Below are positions 49,159 to 56,432 of a stretch of 64,000 bases of DNA, in pieces. The position numbers and the translations under genes were made by a program. The DNA lies in the NCBI GenBank assembly GCA_964647625.1, contig CAZYHZ010000020.1, positions 1 to 64,000 of the forward strand, in the 5' to 3' direction. This DNA is from DASRJG01 sp964647625. Its GTDB lineage: Bacteria; Acidobacteriota; Polarisedimenticolia; Polarisedimenticolales; DASRJG01. Position 1 is the first letter of the stretch, and each line of letters begins with the position of its first letter. The notes beneath the pieces are model-generated. The model was not told the origin of the DNA. It made no database searches and saw nothing but the letters and a program-made list of their open reading frames with translations.

Positions 49159-50231
49159 GTGAGGTACTCCTGCGCGAGTGCGGCGTAGAACGCGCGCGCC
49201 TGGGCGACGTCGCCGAGGGCGACCGACTCGTCGGGCCCGTGCGAGAGCCGGCTTTCTCCGGGGCCGAACTTGACCGCGTCGACGCCGCGCAGGAAGACCC
49301 AGTCGCTGCACGTCGGGCTGCCGTAAGTGCGCGCGGCCGGCCTGAGCTTGCGCGCGTGCTCGAGCAGGCGCGACCCGGGCGGGGTTTCGCACGGAACCAG
49401 CCGGTCGCTCAGCACGTGCACCTCCGACCGGAGCGCGCTCTTCAGCTCGGCGACGACTTCGTCATGGGTCCACGCGGGCGTCGTGCGCACGTCGAGCGTC
49501 GCAACGGCCGACGCAGGCGTGACGTTCCGGGCGATTCCGGCTTGGAGCATGGTGGGGGTGGCCGCGGTGCGTCCGAGCAGCGCATGGGAACGCGTCGCGA
49601 AAAGGCCGTCGAGCCGCACGAGATCGGCTGCGAGGGTTGCGATCGCGCCGGGTGCTGCGCCCGCTGCGGCGGCGTGAGCCGCGTGACGCTGCTCGCCGTT
49701 CGCGTGGAGCTCCGCGATGAGCAGACCCCGCTGCGCGATCGCGAGATCGAGGCTGGTCGGCTCGCCCACCACCGCGGCATCGATCGAGCCGGCGCGCTCG
49801 ATTGCGTCGGGCATCGAGGGCGTCCGCGATTCCTCTCCGAGCGTCAGCAGCACGAGCAGGCGTCCCGTCCGCGGCCCGCCGGCCTTCGCGACGTCGCGCG
49901 CGGCGAGGAGCATCGCGCACACTGCGGCCTTCGCGTCTCCCGATCCGCGGCCGTACAGGCGGCCGCCGTCGATCCGGGGATCGAAGGGAGGACGCGACCA
50001 TCCCTCGCCGGCCGGGACGACGTCGAGGTGCGAGGCGAAGGCGAGCGTCGGGCCCGGCTCGCCGCCTTTCAGCTCGATCGCCACGCCGGCGTCATCGACG
50101 CGGGCCGCGAGCCCCGCCGAGCGGCACCAATGGCGGACGTGCTCGACGATCGCATCCTCGCTCCCGCTGACGGAAGGGATCGCGACGAGCTCGGCGAGCA
50201 GTCGCGCTTCTTCGTCAGGCCGGGGCGCCAT
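49155..50231 (-). CDS. argE: M20-family deacylase (N-acetylornithine/N-acetylcitrulline deacetylase-like)
   Basis: 358 aa. Zinc motifs of M20 peptidases: FASHLDVVPAGEGWSRPPFD, GRGSGDAKAAV, catalytic LTLGEESRTP, VVGEPTSLDL, and the closing H in SRLSHGPDESV. Because the operon has an N-acylornithine-type carbamoyltransferase, the natural substrate is probably the N-acyl-citrulline rather than N-acetylornithine. That is inference. ATG at 50231, 17 bases inside argB. Confidence 0.9.
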   Translation of the reverse strand: MAPRPDEEARLLAELVAIPSVSGSEDAIVEHVRHWCRSAGLAARVDDAGVAIELKGGEPGPTLAFASHLDVVPAGEGWSRPPFDPRIDGGRLYGRGSGDAKAAVCAMLLAARDVAKAGGPRTGRLLVLLTLGEESRTPSMPDAIERAGSIDAAVVGEPTSLDLAIAQRGLLIAELHANGEQRHAAHAAAAGAAPGAIATLAADLVRLDGLFATRSHALLGRTAATPTMLQAGIARNVTPASAVATLDVRTTPAWTHDEVVAELKSALRSEVHVLSDRLVPCETPPGSRLLEHARKLRPAARTYGSPTCSDWVFLRGVDAVKFGPGESRLSHGPDESVALGDVAQARAFYAALAQEYLT

Positions 50232-51141
50232 GGGCCTGCTCCTCTTTGCGGTGGACGATCATCGTGCCGGAGCCCTCGCCGGTGAACACCTCGAGCAGCA
50301 GCGCGTCCGGGGCCCGGCCGTCCACGATGTGCGTGCGCTCGACCCCGCGCGCCGCGGCGCGCATGCACGATTCGACCTTCGGCCGCATCCCTCCCGAGAT
50401 CGCCCCCGAGCGCAGCAGAGTCGCGAGATCGTCGGCGTCCGCGAAGGTGACGAGGCTAGACGGGTCCGAAGCCGAGCGGAGGAGACCGGGTGCCGCGGTG
50501 AGGAAGACGAGCTTCCGCGCGTGGAGCGCCACGGCAAGCTCTTCCGCGAGCGTGTCCGCGTTGACGTTGTAGACCGTCCCCTCGGCGTCGCCCGCGAGGC
50601 TGGAGACCACCGGGACGATGCGGGCGTCGAGCAGCTGGTCGAGCACGCGCGGGTCGACGGCATCGATCGATCCCACGTGCCCGAAATCCACCGTGTCCTC
50701 GACCCCATCGTCGAGCCGCACGCGGATCGGCCCGCGGCGGTGGGCGGTGACGAGGTCGGCGTCGATCCCCGACAACCCCACGGCGCGGATCCCGTGCCGC
50801 CGCAGCGCGCTCACCGCCTCGACGTTCAGACGTCCCCCGACCACGTACGTGGCGACCTCGAGCGCCGCGTCGTCGGTGACCCGGCGCCCCGCGATCAAGC
50901 ACGGCTCGTGCCCGAGCCGGCGCGACAGCGCGGACGACTGCGGGCCTCCGCCGTGGATGACCACGACGCGGATACCGAGCGAGTGGAGCAGCGCGACCTG
51001 GGCCGCGGTGTGGTTCATCGCGGCGGGATCGGCCATCACTTCGCCCCCGAGCTTCACGACGAAGACGGCGTCGCGGTACGCGCGCACGTAGCGCAGCGTC
51101 CCTTTCAAGGCCGCGATGTAAGCGTGCGTCGGTGCGTTCAT
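50215..51141 (-). CDS. argB: N-acetylglutamate kinase-like protein
   Basis: 308 aa. Amino-acid kinase fold: VFVVKLGGEVMAD, VVVIHGGGPQSSALSRRLG, YVVGGRLNVEAVSALRRHGIRAVGLSG, YNVNADTLAEELAVAL, and SGGMRPKVESCMRAAARGVERTHIVDGR. Phosphorylates N-acylglutamate at step two of the pathway. Start ATG at 51141, overlapping the argF' stop by four bases. The spacing TFADADDLATLLRSGAISGGMRPK is the arginine/feedback region in sensitive enzymes. Confidence 0.95.
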   Translation of the reverse strand: MNAPTHAYIAALKGTLRYVRAYRDAVFVVKLGGEVMADPAAMNHTAAQVALLHSLGIRVVVIHGGGPQSSALSRRLGHEPCLIAGRRVTDDAALEVATYVVGGRLNVEAVSALRRHGIRAVGLSGIDADLVTAHRRGPIRVRLDDGVEDTVDFGHVGSIDAVDPRVLDQLLDARIVPVVSSLAGDAEGTVYNVNADTLAEELAVALHARKLVFLTAAPGLLRSASDPSSLVTFADADDLATLLRSGAISGGMRPKVESCMRAAARGVERTHIVDGRAPDALLLEVFTGEGSGTMIVHRKEEQAHGAPA

Positions 51142-52172
51142 CGGGCCGCCTCCCGCGAGAGGGTGAGAAGGAGCGCACGCTGCGCGTGCAGCCGGTTTTC
51201 GGCCTGGTCGAGGACTGCCGACCACGGACCATCGAGCACGGCGTCGTCCACCTCGACGTTCCGGCGCACCGGCAGGCAGTGGAGGAAGATGCCGCGCCCG
51301 GCGCGCGTGGTCCGCATCCCATCGGCGGTGACCCGCCACGAGCGGTGCGGCGCGCGAAGCGTGGACTCCGCCGCCGCGTCGCCGAAGTGCGAAAGGGCGC
51401 CCCACGATTTCGCGTACACCACGTCGGCGCCCTCGATCGCGTGCCGCGGTTCGTCGACGATCTCGACGCTGCCTCCCCGCTCGGCGGCAAGCTGCCTGAC
51501 CGTCGCCAGGTCCTCGGCGTCGAGGTCGTACCCCTTCGGATGCGCGATGACGAGCTGCATGCCGAGCCTTGCGGCTGCGAGCGCCGCGGAATTCGGGACG
51601 GCGACGGGAAGAGGCTTCGGGTGCCAGGTCCAGACGAGCGCGAAGCGGCGCCCCGCAGGATCCGCGATGCGCTCGCGAATCGTCTGGAGGTCGCCCAGCT
51701 CCTGGCAGGGGTGGCGCCGCGCGGACTCGAGGTTGATCACCGGCTTGCCGCAGTGGCGCACGAAGCTCGCGAGGATCGCGTCACGGCGCGCCTCGGCCCA
51801 GCCCGCGCCACGCGGAAACGAGCGAACCGCGACGAGGTCCGCGTAGCGCCCCAGCACGCCGGCGGCGTCGATGACGTGCTCGATGCGATCGCCGTCCATG
51901 ACGGCGCCCGGGGCGGTCTCGAGCGGCCAGCTCCCCTTGCCGGGCTCGATGCACATGGCCGTACCGCCGTGCAGGAACATCGCGGCCTCCAGGCTCGCCC
52001 GCGTGCGAAGCGACGGGTCGAGGAAGACCATGGCGAGGATCCGGCGCTCGAGCCCGCCCGCAATCTCCCCGCGCTTGACGCGGGCGGCCAGCTCGAGGAT
52101 CGCGTCGATCTCGTCGTGCGATCGATCTTCGACGGCGACGAAGTCCCTCTTGGCGTGCGTGACGTTCAACAT
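51138..52172 (-). CDS. argF': N-acylornithine carbamoyltransferase (AOTCase-like)
   Basis: 344 aa from the ATG at 52172. It follows the Xanthomonas AOTCase pattern rather than OTCase: carbamoyl-phosphate motif LDPSLRTRASLE, IEPGKGSWPLE, VMDGDRIEHVIDAAGVLGRY, RRHPCQELGDL, TWTWHPKPLPVAVPNSA, YAKSWGAL, HCLPVRRNVEVDDAV, AENRLHAQRA. The known enzymes carbamoylate N-acetyl- or N-succinyl-ornithine. At the position that is Glu in AOTCase (DTEEH) and Pro in the succinyl enzyme (DKPEH) this protein has Ile (DRIEH), so the acyl group is open. The step gives acyl-citrulline, later deacylated by the M20 enzyme. Confidence 0.93.
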   Translation of the reverse strand: MLNVTHAKRDFVAVEDRSHDEIDAILELAARVKRGEIAGGLERRILAMVFLDPSLRTRASLEAAMFLHGGTAMCIEPGKGSWPLETAPGAVMDGDRIEHVIDAAGVLGRYADLVAVRSFPRGAGWAEARRDAILASFVRHCGKPVINLESARRHPCQELGDLQTIRERIADPAGRRFALVWTWHPKPLPVAVPNSAALAAARLGMQLVIAHPKGYDLDAEDLATVRQLAAERGGSVEIVDEPRHAIEGADVVYAKSWGALSHFGDAAAESTLRAPHRSWRVTADGMRTTRAGRGIFLHCLPVRRNVEVDDAVLDGPWSAVLDQAENRLHAQRALLLTLSREAAR

Positions 52173-53194
52173 GGGAAGGCTCCCGCGAGGCGCAGCCCCG
52201 CGTCTTCGGGAAATCCGAGTGCTAGGTTCATGGCTTGCACGGCCTGCCCGGCCGCTCCTTTGATCAGGTTGTCGATGGCCACGTGGATCTGGATCTCGTC
52301 GCCGTCCTTCGAGGCCGCCGCGTGGACGAGCGCGTCGTTGGTGCCGACGACGTGGGCCAACGACGGCGGCGCGTCGGTGATCCGGACGAAGCGGCATCCT
52401 TCATAGGCGAGCGCGAGCAGCTCGGGCCCTCGCGCCGGGAACGTGCCGCGGGCGTGGAGCGACAGGTAGATGCCGCGCACGAACGGGCCCCGGTGAGCGA
52501 CGAGGCGCGGGCGGCCGGCGTCCTCCCCCGCCCAGCGTCTCCATCGCTCGACGATCTCGGCCTCGTGGCGGTGAGACAGAAGCGAGTAGGCCTCGACGTT
52601 TGCCGCCCGCCGCGGGTGATGCGTGGACTCGGCGGGCTTCGTCCCCGCCCCGCTCGACCCCGTGATGCCGAAGAGGATCGGGGCCGCGGCCAGCTTCACC
52701 GGTGACTGCGCGAGCGGACGCAGCGCCAGCGCCGCGGCGGTCGCGAAGCAGCCCGGAACGGCGAGCGCGGCCGCGCCACGGAGCTTTTCCCCTTCCACGT
52801 CGGCGAGCGCGTACCGGAACCGGGGAACGAGCGAAGGATCGGCGTGCGCGCCGTAGTACTCGCGGTGGAGGTCGAGATCCTGAACGCGGAAGTCCGCAGC
52901 GAGGTCGATCGCCAGACGAGGTTTCGCATCGAGGACGCCGCGCGCGATCTCGGACGACGCGCCGTGCTCAAGCGCCAAAAAGACGACGTCGGCGCCGGCG
53001 GCCAGGCGAGCGGCGTCGAGGTCGACGAAGCGTGCGCGCGTCAGGGGCGCGACGGCCGGGTGGACCTCGCCCCACGTTCGACCTGTTGCGCTCCGGCTCG
53101 CCGCGACGAGATCGTCGACTTCCGGATGGAGCAGCAGCAAGCGCAGCAGCTCGCCTCCCGTGAAGCCCGCGGCCCCGAGGACGGCCACTTTCAT
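52166..53194 (-). CDS. argC: N-acetyl-gamma-glutamyl-phosphate reductase
   Basis: 342 aa from the ATG at 53194, overlapping the preceding gene by ATGA. NADP-binding LGAAGFTGGELLRLLLLHP at the N-terminus, catalytic cysteine in LAVPGCFATAAALAL, and ITGSSGAGTKPAESTHH and HRHEAEIVERW in the substrate region. Reduces the acyl-phosphate made by ArgB to the semialdehyde. No argD is present in the window, so the following transamination enzyme must be elsewhere. Confidence 0.96.
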   Translation of the reverse strand: MKVAVLGAAGFTGGELLRLLLLHPEVDDLVAASRSATGRTWGEVHPAVAPLTRARFVDLDAARLAAGADVVFLALEHGASSEIARGVLDAKPRLAIDLAADFRVQDLDLHREYYGAHADPSLVPRFRYALADVEGEKLRGAAALAVPGCFATAAALALRPLAQSPVKLAAAPILFGITGSSGAGTKPAESTHHPRRAANVEAYSLLSHRHEAEIVERWRRWAGEDAGRPRLVAHRGPFVRGIYLSLHARGTFPARGPELLALAYEGCRFVRITDAPPSLAHVVGTNDALVHAAASKDGDEIQIHVAIDNLIKGAAGQAVQAMNLALGFPEDAGLRLAGAFPC

Positions 53195-54255
53195 GCCCGT
53201 ACCTGTCGCGCGAGCCGGGCGCGCACGCACGCGACGAGTCCCGCGGGATCCCGCCGCGCGTTGTACGACGGCAGCCGGAGGTCGCGGCGGATCGCATCGC
53301 GCCCGACGTCGTTGTCGGTGACCGGCCCCGTCAGCGCGGCGATCGGCACGTGGAAGCGCTCGTCGTACAGCCTCGACGCGCCCCACGCAGCGACCGGGTC
53401 GGGGGCCGCGACGACGTGCGCGGCAGCGGCGCCCATCAGCTCCGGATCGTGCAGGATGTCCTGCACGCCGTACTCCCCGAGGATGCCATCGCCCAGCTCG
53501 GCGACGACCACGTCGGGGCCCTGCGCGGCGAGAGCGTTCAGCAGCCCCTTGGCCAGCGGCACGGTCATGCCCGCCTTCGTGCTCGCCGCTCCGCCGTCGT
53601 TGAACGTGACCGCGGCAACCGCTCCCGCATCGAGCATCATCAGAGCATCGCGCATGAGCGAAACGCCGGTCAGCTTCGCGGCCGCCACGCGCACGCCGGC
53701 GCGCGAGAGGCCTCGCACGAGCTCCGCCGCCGCGACCGTCTTCCCCGCGTTCATGCACGTGCCGGCCACGTAGATCACCGGAGCGTCGAGCCGTAGGCGG
53801 TCGGCGGGAGGCACGGCACCGTCCTTGATGTGCGCGGGACGGCCCACGCGATCGCCAAGCTCGGGGAACGCGAGGATCGCGCCGAGAACCTCCACCTGGA
53901 AGGGCGGACCCAGCTCGGGATGGACGGACGTGCTGATCCCGAGGATCCCGCCGAGGTTCAGCACCTCGATCGTGTCGCCGACTTGGATCCGCGGCGGGAC
54001 GACGCCCGCGTAGCCGCGCAGAGCGCGCCGCTCCCCGAGCGTTCCGGCGAGGACGTCTCCCTCGCGCAGGGGGAGCATCCGTCCGTGCACGTCCTCGACG
54101 GTGTTGTAGGCCGCTTTGTCGGTGAGGACGCGAACGGCGAGGACGTACCCCTCGGTGGAGGTGATCTCCGTCCCGACCGTGACCTCCGGGGACAGGCGCG
54201 CGTTGCGCGTGGAGCTTGCGATGCGGTCGACCCGCACGCGTGACGTGACGCCCAC
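53191..54255 (-). CDS. P-loop protein of DUF1611-like type in the arginine operon, function unknown
   Basis: 354 aa from the GTG at 54255, one base after the argG stop. N-terminal third is a beta-rich domain (EVTVGTEITSTEGYVLAVRV, RIQVGDTIEVLNLGGILGIS). From about residue 165 comes a nucleotide-binding fold with a dethiobiotin-synthetase-like loop GTCMNAGKTVAAAELVRGL, then VAAAKLTGVSLMRDALMMLD, VVVAELGDGILGEYGVQDIL and HVPIAALTGPVTDN. This resembles DUF1611 proteins, whose substrates are generally unknown. Its place inside a tightly overlapping arg operon argues for a role in arginine synthesis or its control, perhaps an acyl-transfer or ligase step. Confidence 0.75.
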   Translation of the reverse strand: MGVTSRVRVDRIASSTRNARLSPEVTVGTEITSTEGYVLAVRVLTDKAAYNTVEDVHGRMLPLREGDVLAGTLGERRALRGYAGVVPPRIQVGDTIEVLNLGGILGISTSVHPELGPPFQVEVLGAILAFPELGDRVGRPAHIKDGAVPPADRLRLDAPVIYVAGTCMNAGKTVAAAELVRGLSRAGVRVAAAKLTGVSLMRDALMMLDAGAVAAVTFNDGGAASTKAGMTVPLAKGLLNALAAQGPDVVVAELGDGILGEYGVQDILHDPELMGAAAAHVVAAPDPVAAWGASRLYDERFHVPIAALTGPVTDNDVGRDAIRRDLRLPSYNARRDPAGLVACVRARLARQVRA

Positions 54256-54256
54256 G

Positions 54257-55438
54257 CTAGCCTCTCCGCGCCGCCAGCAGATCCGGGACCGCGGAGAGCC
54301 GGGCGAACGCGCGCGCCTCCTCGCCACTCCAGAGGTGGTTCTCCTCGCCGTAGACCGCGACGTCCGGCGCGAAGAGCGAGCCGGGCGAGCGCGCGCCGGT
54401 CACGATGAACCGTCCCGCCTCGAGCCGAACGCGCGTCTCGCCGTCGACGAGCCGCTGCGAGCTGTCGATGAGCGCCTCGATGTCGCGGAGCGCCGGATCG
54501 AACCAGTGCCCCTCGTGCAGCCTCTCACCGTAGAACCGGGCGAGCTGGCCCTTCCAGAAGGACTGCCAGCGCGTGAGCACGAGCTTCTCGAGCTCGCGGT
54601 GCGCGGCGATCAGCACGAGCGCGGCGGGCGCCTCGAATCCGATCCGTCCCTTGATCCCGAGCGCGGTCTCGCCGACGTGGATGCCGCGGCCGACGCCGTA
54701 GGCGTTCGAGATTTCACCGAGCCGTGCGACCAGCTCGGGTCCGGAAAGCGCCTCGCCGTCGAGCGCGATCGGGACGCCGCGCTCCCACGAGACGACGATC
54801 TCCCGCGGCGCGGGGACGCCTGCGGGCGGCGCGAGCCATTCCTCGGGAGGCCCGGCCCAAGGATCGTGGGTCCATCCCCCGCCGTAGGTCGTTCCCCATA
54901 GCCCGCTGTTGATCGAGTAGGCGCCGGACCCTTCCGGCACGGGCAGATTTCGCGCCTCGAGAAACGCGGCCGCATCCGCTCGGGTCAGCGCGGCGTCGCG
55001 CACCGGCGTCCGAACCGGAAGCTCCGGCGCCAGCACGCGGAACGCCACGTCGAAGCGAATCTGATCGTTCCCCGCCCCGGTCGACCCGTGCGCGACTGCG
55101 GAAGCACCGATCGCCCGCGCCCGCTCGACGACCGAGATCGCCTGCTGGGTCCGTTCCGCTGCGACCGAGAGCGGATACACCTCGCCGCGGAGGACGTTCC
55201 CCTGGATCAGCGTGCGGACGAAGCGATCGAATACCTCCGCCCGGGCGTCGGCCTCGTGATGCGAGGCGGCGCCCAGGGCCTCGGCCTGCCGGCGGATCCG
55301 GTCGATCTCCTCGACCGACGACCCGCCCGTGTCCACGTGGATGGTGTGGACGGAGAAGCCGTCCTCATGCAGGCGCGCGACACAGTAGCTGGTGTCGAGC
55401 CCCCCGCTGAACGCGAGCGCCACGGTGCGGTTTTGCAT
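54257..55438 (-). CDS. argG: Argininosuccinate synthase
   Basis: 393 aa from the ATG at 55438. Makes argininosuccinate from citrulline, aspartate and ATP. ATP-pyrophosphatase P-loop LAFSGGLDTSYCV, citrulline/aspartate loops HGSTGAGNDQIRFDV and SVVERARAIGASAVAHG, and GIHVGETALGIKGRIGFEAP. First gene of the eight-gene operon. Three bases separate its start from the palindrome that probably serves as the ARG box. Confidence 0.96.
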   Translation of the reverse strand: MQNRTVALAFSGGLDTSYCVARLHEDGFSVHTIHVDTGGSSVEEIDRIRRQAEALGAASHHEADARAEVFDRFVRTLIQGNVLRGEVYPLSVAAERTQQAISVVERARAIGASAVAHGSTGAGNDQIRFDVAFRVLAPELPVRTPVRDAALTRADAAAFLEARNLPVPEGSGAYSINSGLWGTTYGGGWTHDPWAGPPEEWLAPPAGVPAPREIVVSWERGVPIALDGEALSGPELVARLGEISNAYGVGRGIHVGETALGIKGRIGFEAPAALVLIAAHRELEKLVLTRWQSFWKGQLARFYGERLHEGHWFDPALRDIEALIDSSQRLVDGETRVRLEAGRFIVTGARSPGSLFAPDVAVYGEENHLWSGEEARAFARLSAVPDLLAARRG

Positions 55439-55460
55439 ATTGCATAACTATGCATATTGC
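55434..55460. promoter_or_regulatory. ARG-box-like operator at the argG start
   Basis: Bases 55441-55454 read TGCATA-AC-TATGCA, a perfect inverted repeat, flanked by further TGCATAT/TATTGC half-sites (55434-55440 and 55455-55460). This is the T/A-core ARG-box form of actinobacterial and similar ArgR proteins. It lies at the start codon of argG in an operon that ends with argR. Repression by arginine-bound ArgR is inferred. Confidence 0.7.
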
Positions 55461-55493
55461 GCCCCCGCGCGCAAGGGGAGAATTTCGGGGCCG

Positions 55494-56351
55494 CTATTCG
55501 TCGATCGGCTCGTAGGTGAGCGGGGGCTCGTCCTTCAGGGGGCCGACCCCCTGCCGGCCGGGGTGCTCGGGCACGGTGACGACCACCTCGGCGACGTTGT
55601 TCTCGAAGCTCGACTCCGGAAGCTGGTGGCAGACGCCGATGTGAATCGGGTCGGCGTATCGGCAGGGCTCCTGCTTCGTCGGCACGAATCCGGGGTTCAC
55701 CGTGATCCTGAGCACGTAGTCCCCCGGGGGCACGACCGGCTGGCCGTCGCCGCCGTCGAGAACGAAATACTGCCCGCCGAGCTTCCAGACGTAGGTGTCG
55801 GCCCAGCCCCGGCTGATTCCCTGATTGCCCGCCTCGCCGGGCGTTCCGCAGACGAGGAAGTTGCGGTCGTTGCTCGCGGGACCGGGATGCGCCTGGTATT
55901 TCTCGTAATCGATCATGCAAAAGCCCCGTTTAGCAGCTTTCCACACCTGCCCGGTGCGGGGGTCGACCAGCTCGTACAGCGCGTAGTGGCGAAAGTGGTA
56001 GTGGTTGTGACACGTGGCGAATTCGTACAGCCCATCGTTCGCTGCGATGTGTGCGTTCGGGTCCCCGAGGTCGAGATCGGCGGTTCCGACGTTCGGTGTC
56101 GAGACCGTGAAGCGCAACACCGTGTGGGTGCCCGGCGTGATGCCGCCCTCGATCACGCTGCAGAACGACGCGGGGAAATCTTCGACGCGCGTCACCCAGT
56201 GCTGGCGGAGCGACCCTTGATCGACGATGAGATCGGGTAGCGGGCCGCCGGCGGACGGCGCCTTCCCCGCCATGACCGGCGTGGCGACAATCGCCGCGAG
56301 GACGAAGCCGAAGAGGATGCGCGACAGAATTCCGACTCGTATCGTGTCCAT
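55494..56351 (-). CDS. Secreted lysyl-oxidase-like copper protein
   Basis: 285 aa with a signal peptide (ILFGFVLAAIVATPVMA). The lysyl-oxidase family signature is present: copper loop ATCHNHYHFRHYALYELVD (family WxWHxCHxHYH), then AAKRGFCMIDYEKY, matching GHKASFCLED, where the lysine becomes the LTQ cofactor, and VVPPGDYVLRITVNPGF. The C-terminal half keeps DNN-like FENNVAEVVV. In animals these enzymes oxidise protein lysines. Bacterial members are secreted and little studied. Whether LTQ forms here is untested. The gene lies upstream of the arg operon on the same strand, with its own promoter region. Confidence 0.85.
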   Translation of the reverse strand: MDTIRVGILSRILFGFVLAAIVATPVMAGKAPSAGGPLPDLIVDQGSLRQHWVTRVEDFPASFCSVIEGGITPGTHTVLRFTVSTPNVGTADLDLGDPNAHIAANDGLYEFATCHNHYHFRHYALYELVDPRTGQVWKAAKRGFCMIDYEKYQAHPGPASNDRNFLVCGTPGEAGNQGISRGWADTYVWKLGGQYFVLDGGDGQPVVPPGDYVLRITVNPGFVPTKQEPCRYADPIHIGVCHQLPESSFENNVAEVVVTVPEHPGRQGVGPLKDEPPLTYEPIDE

Positions 56352-56432
56352 GATTCTTACCCCCCGCTGGATTCAGGGGAGTTTAGACCCGAACCGCGAT
56401 CTTCGCGATTCGGGTCTCATTCCGCGCACGGC

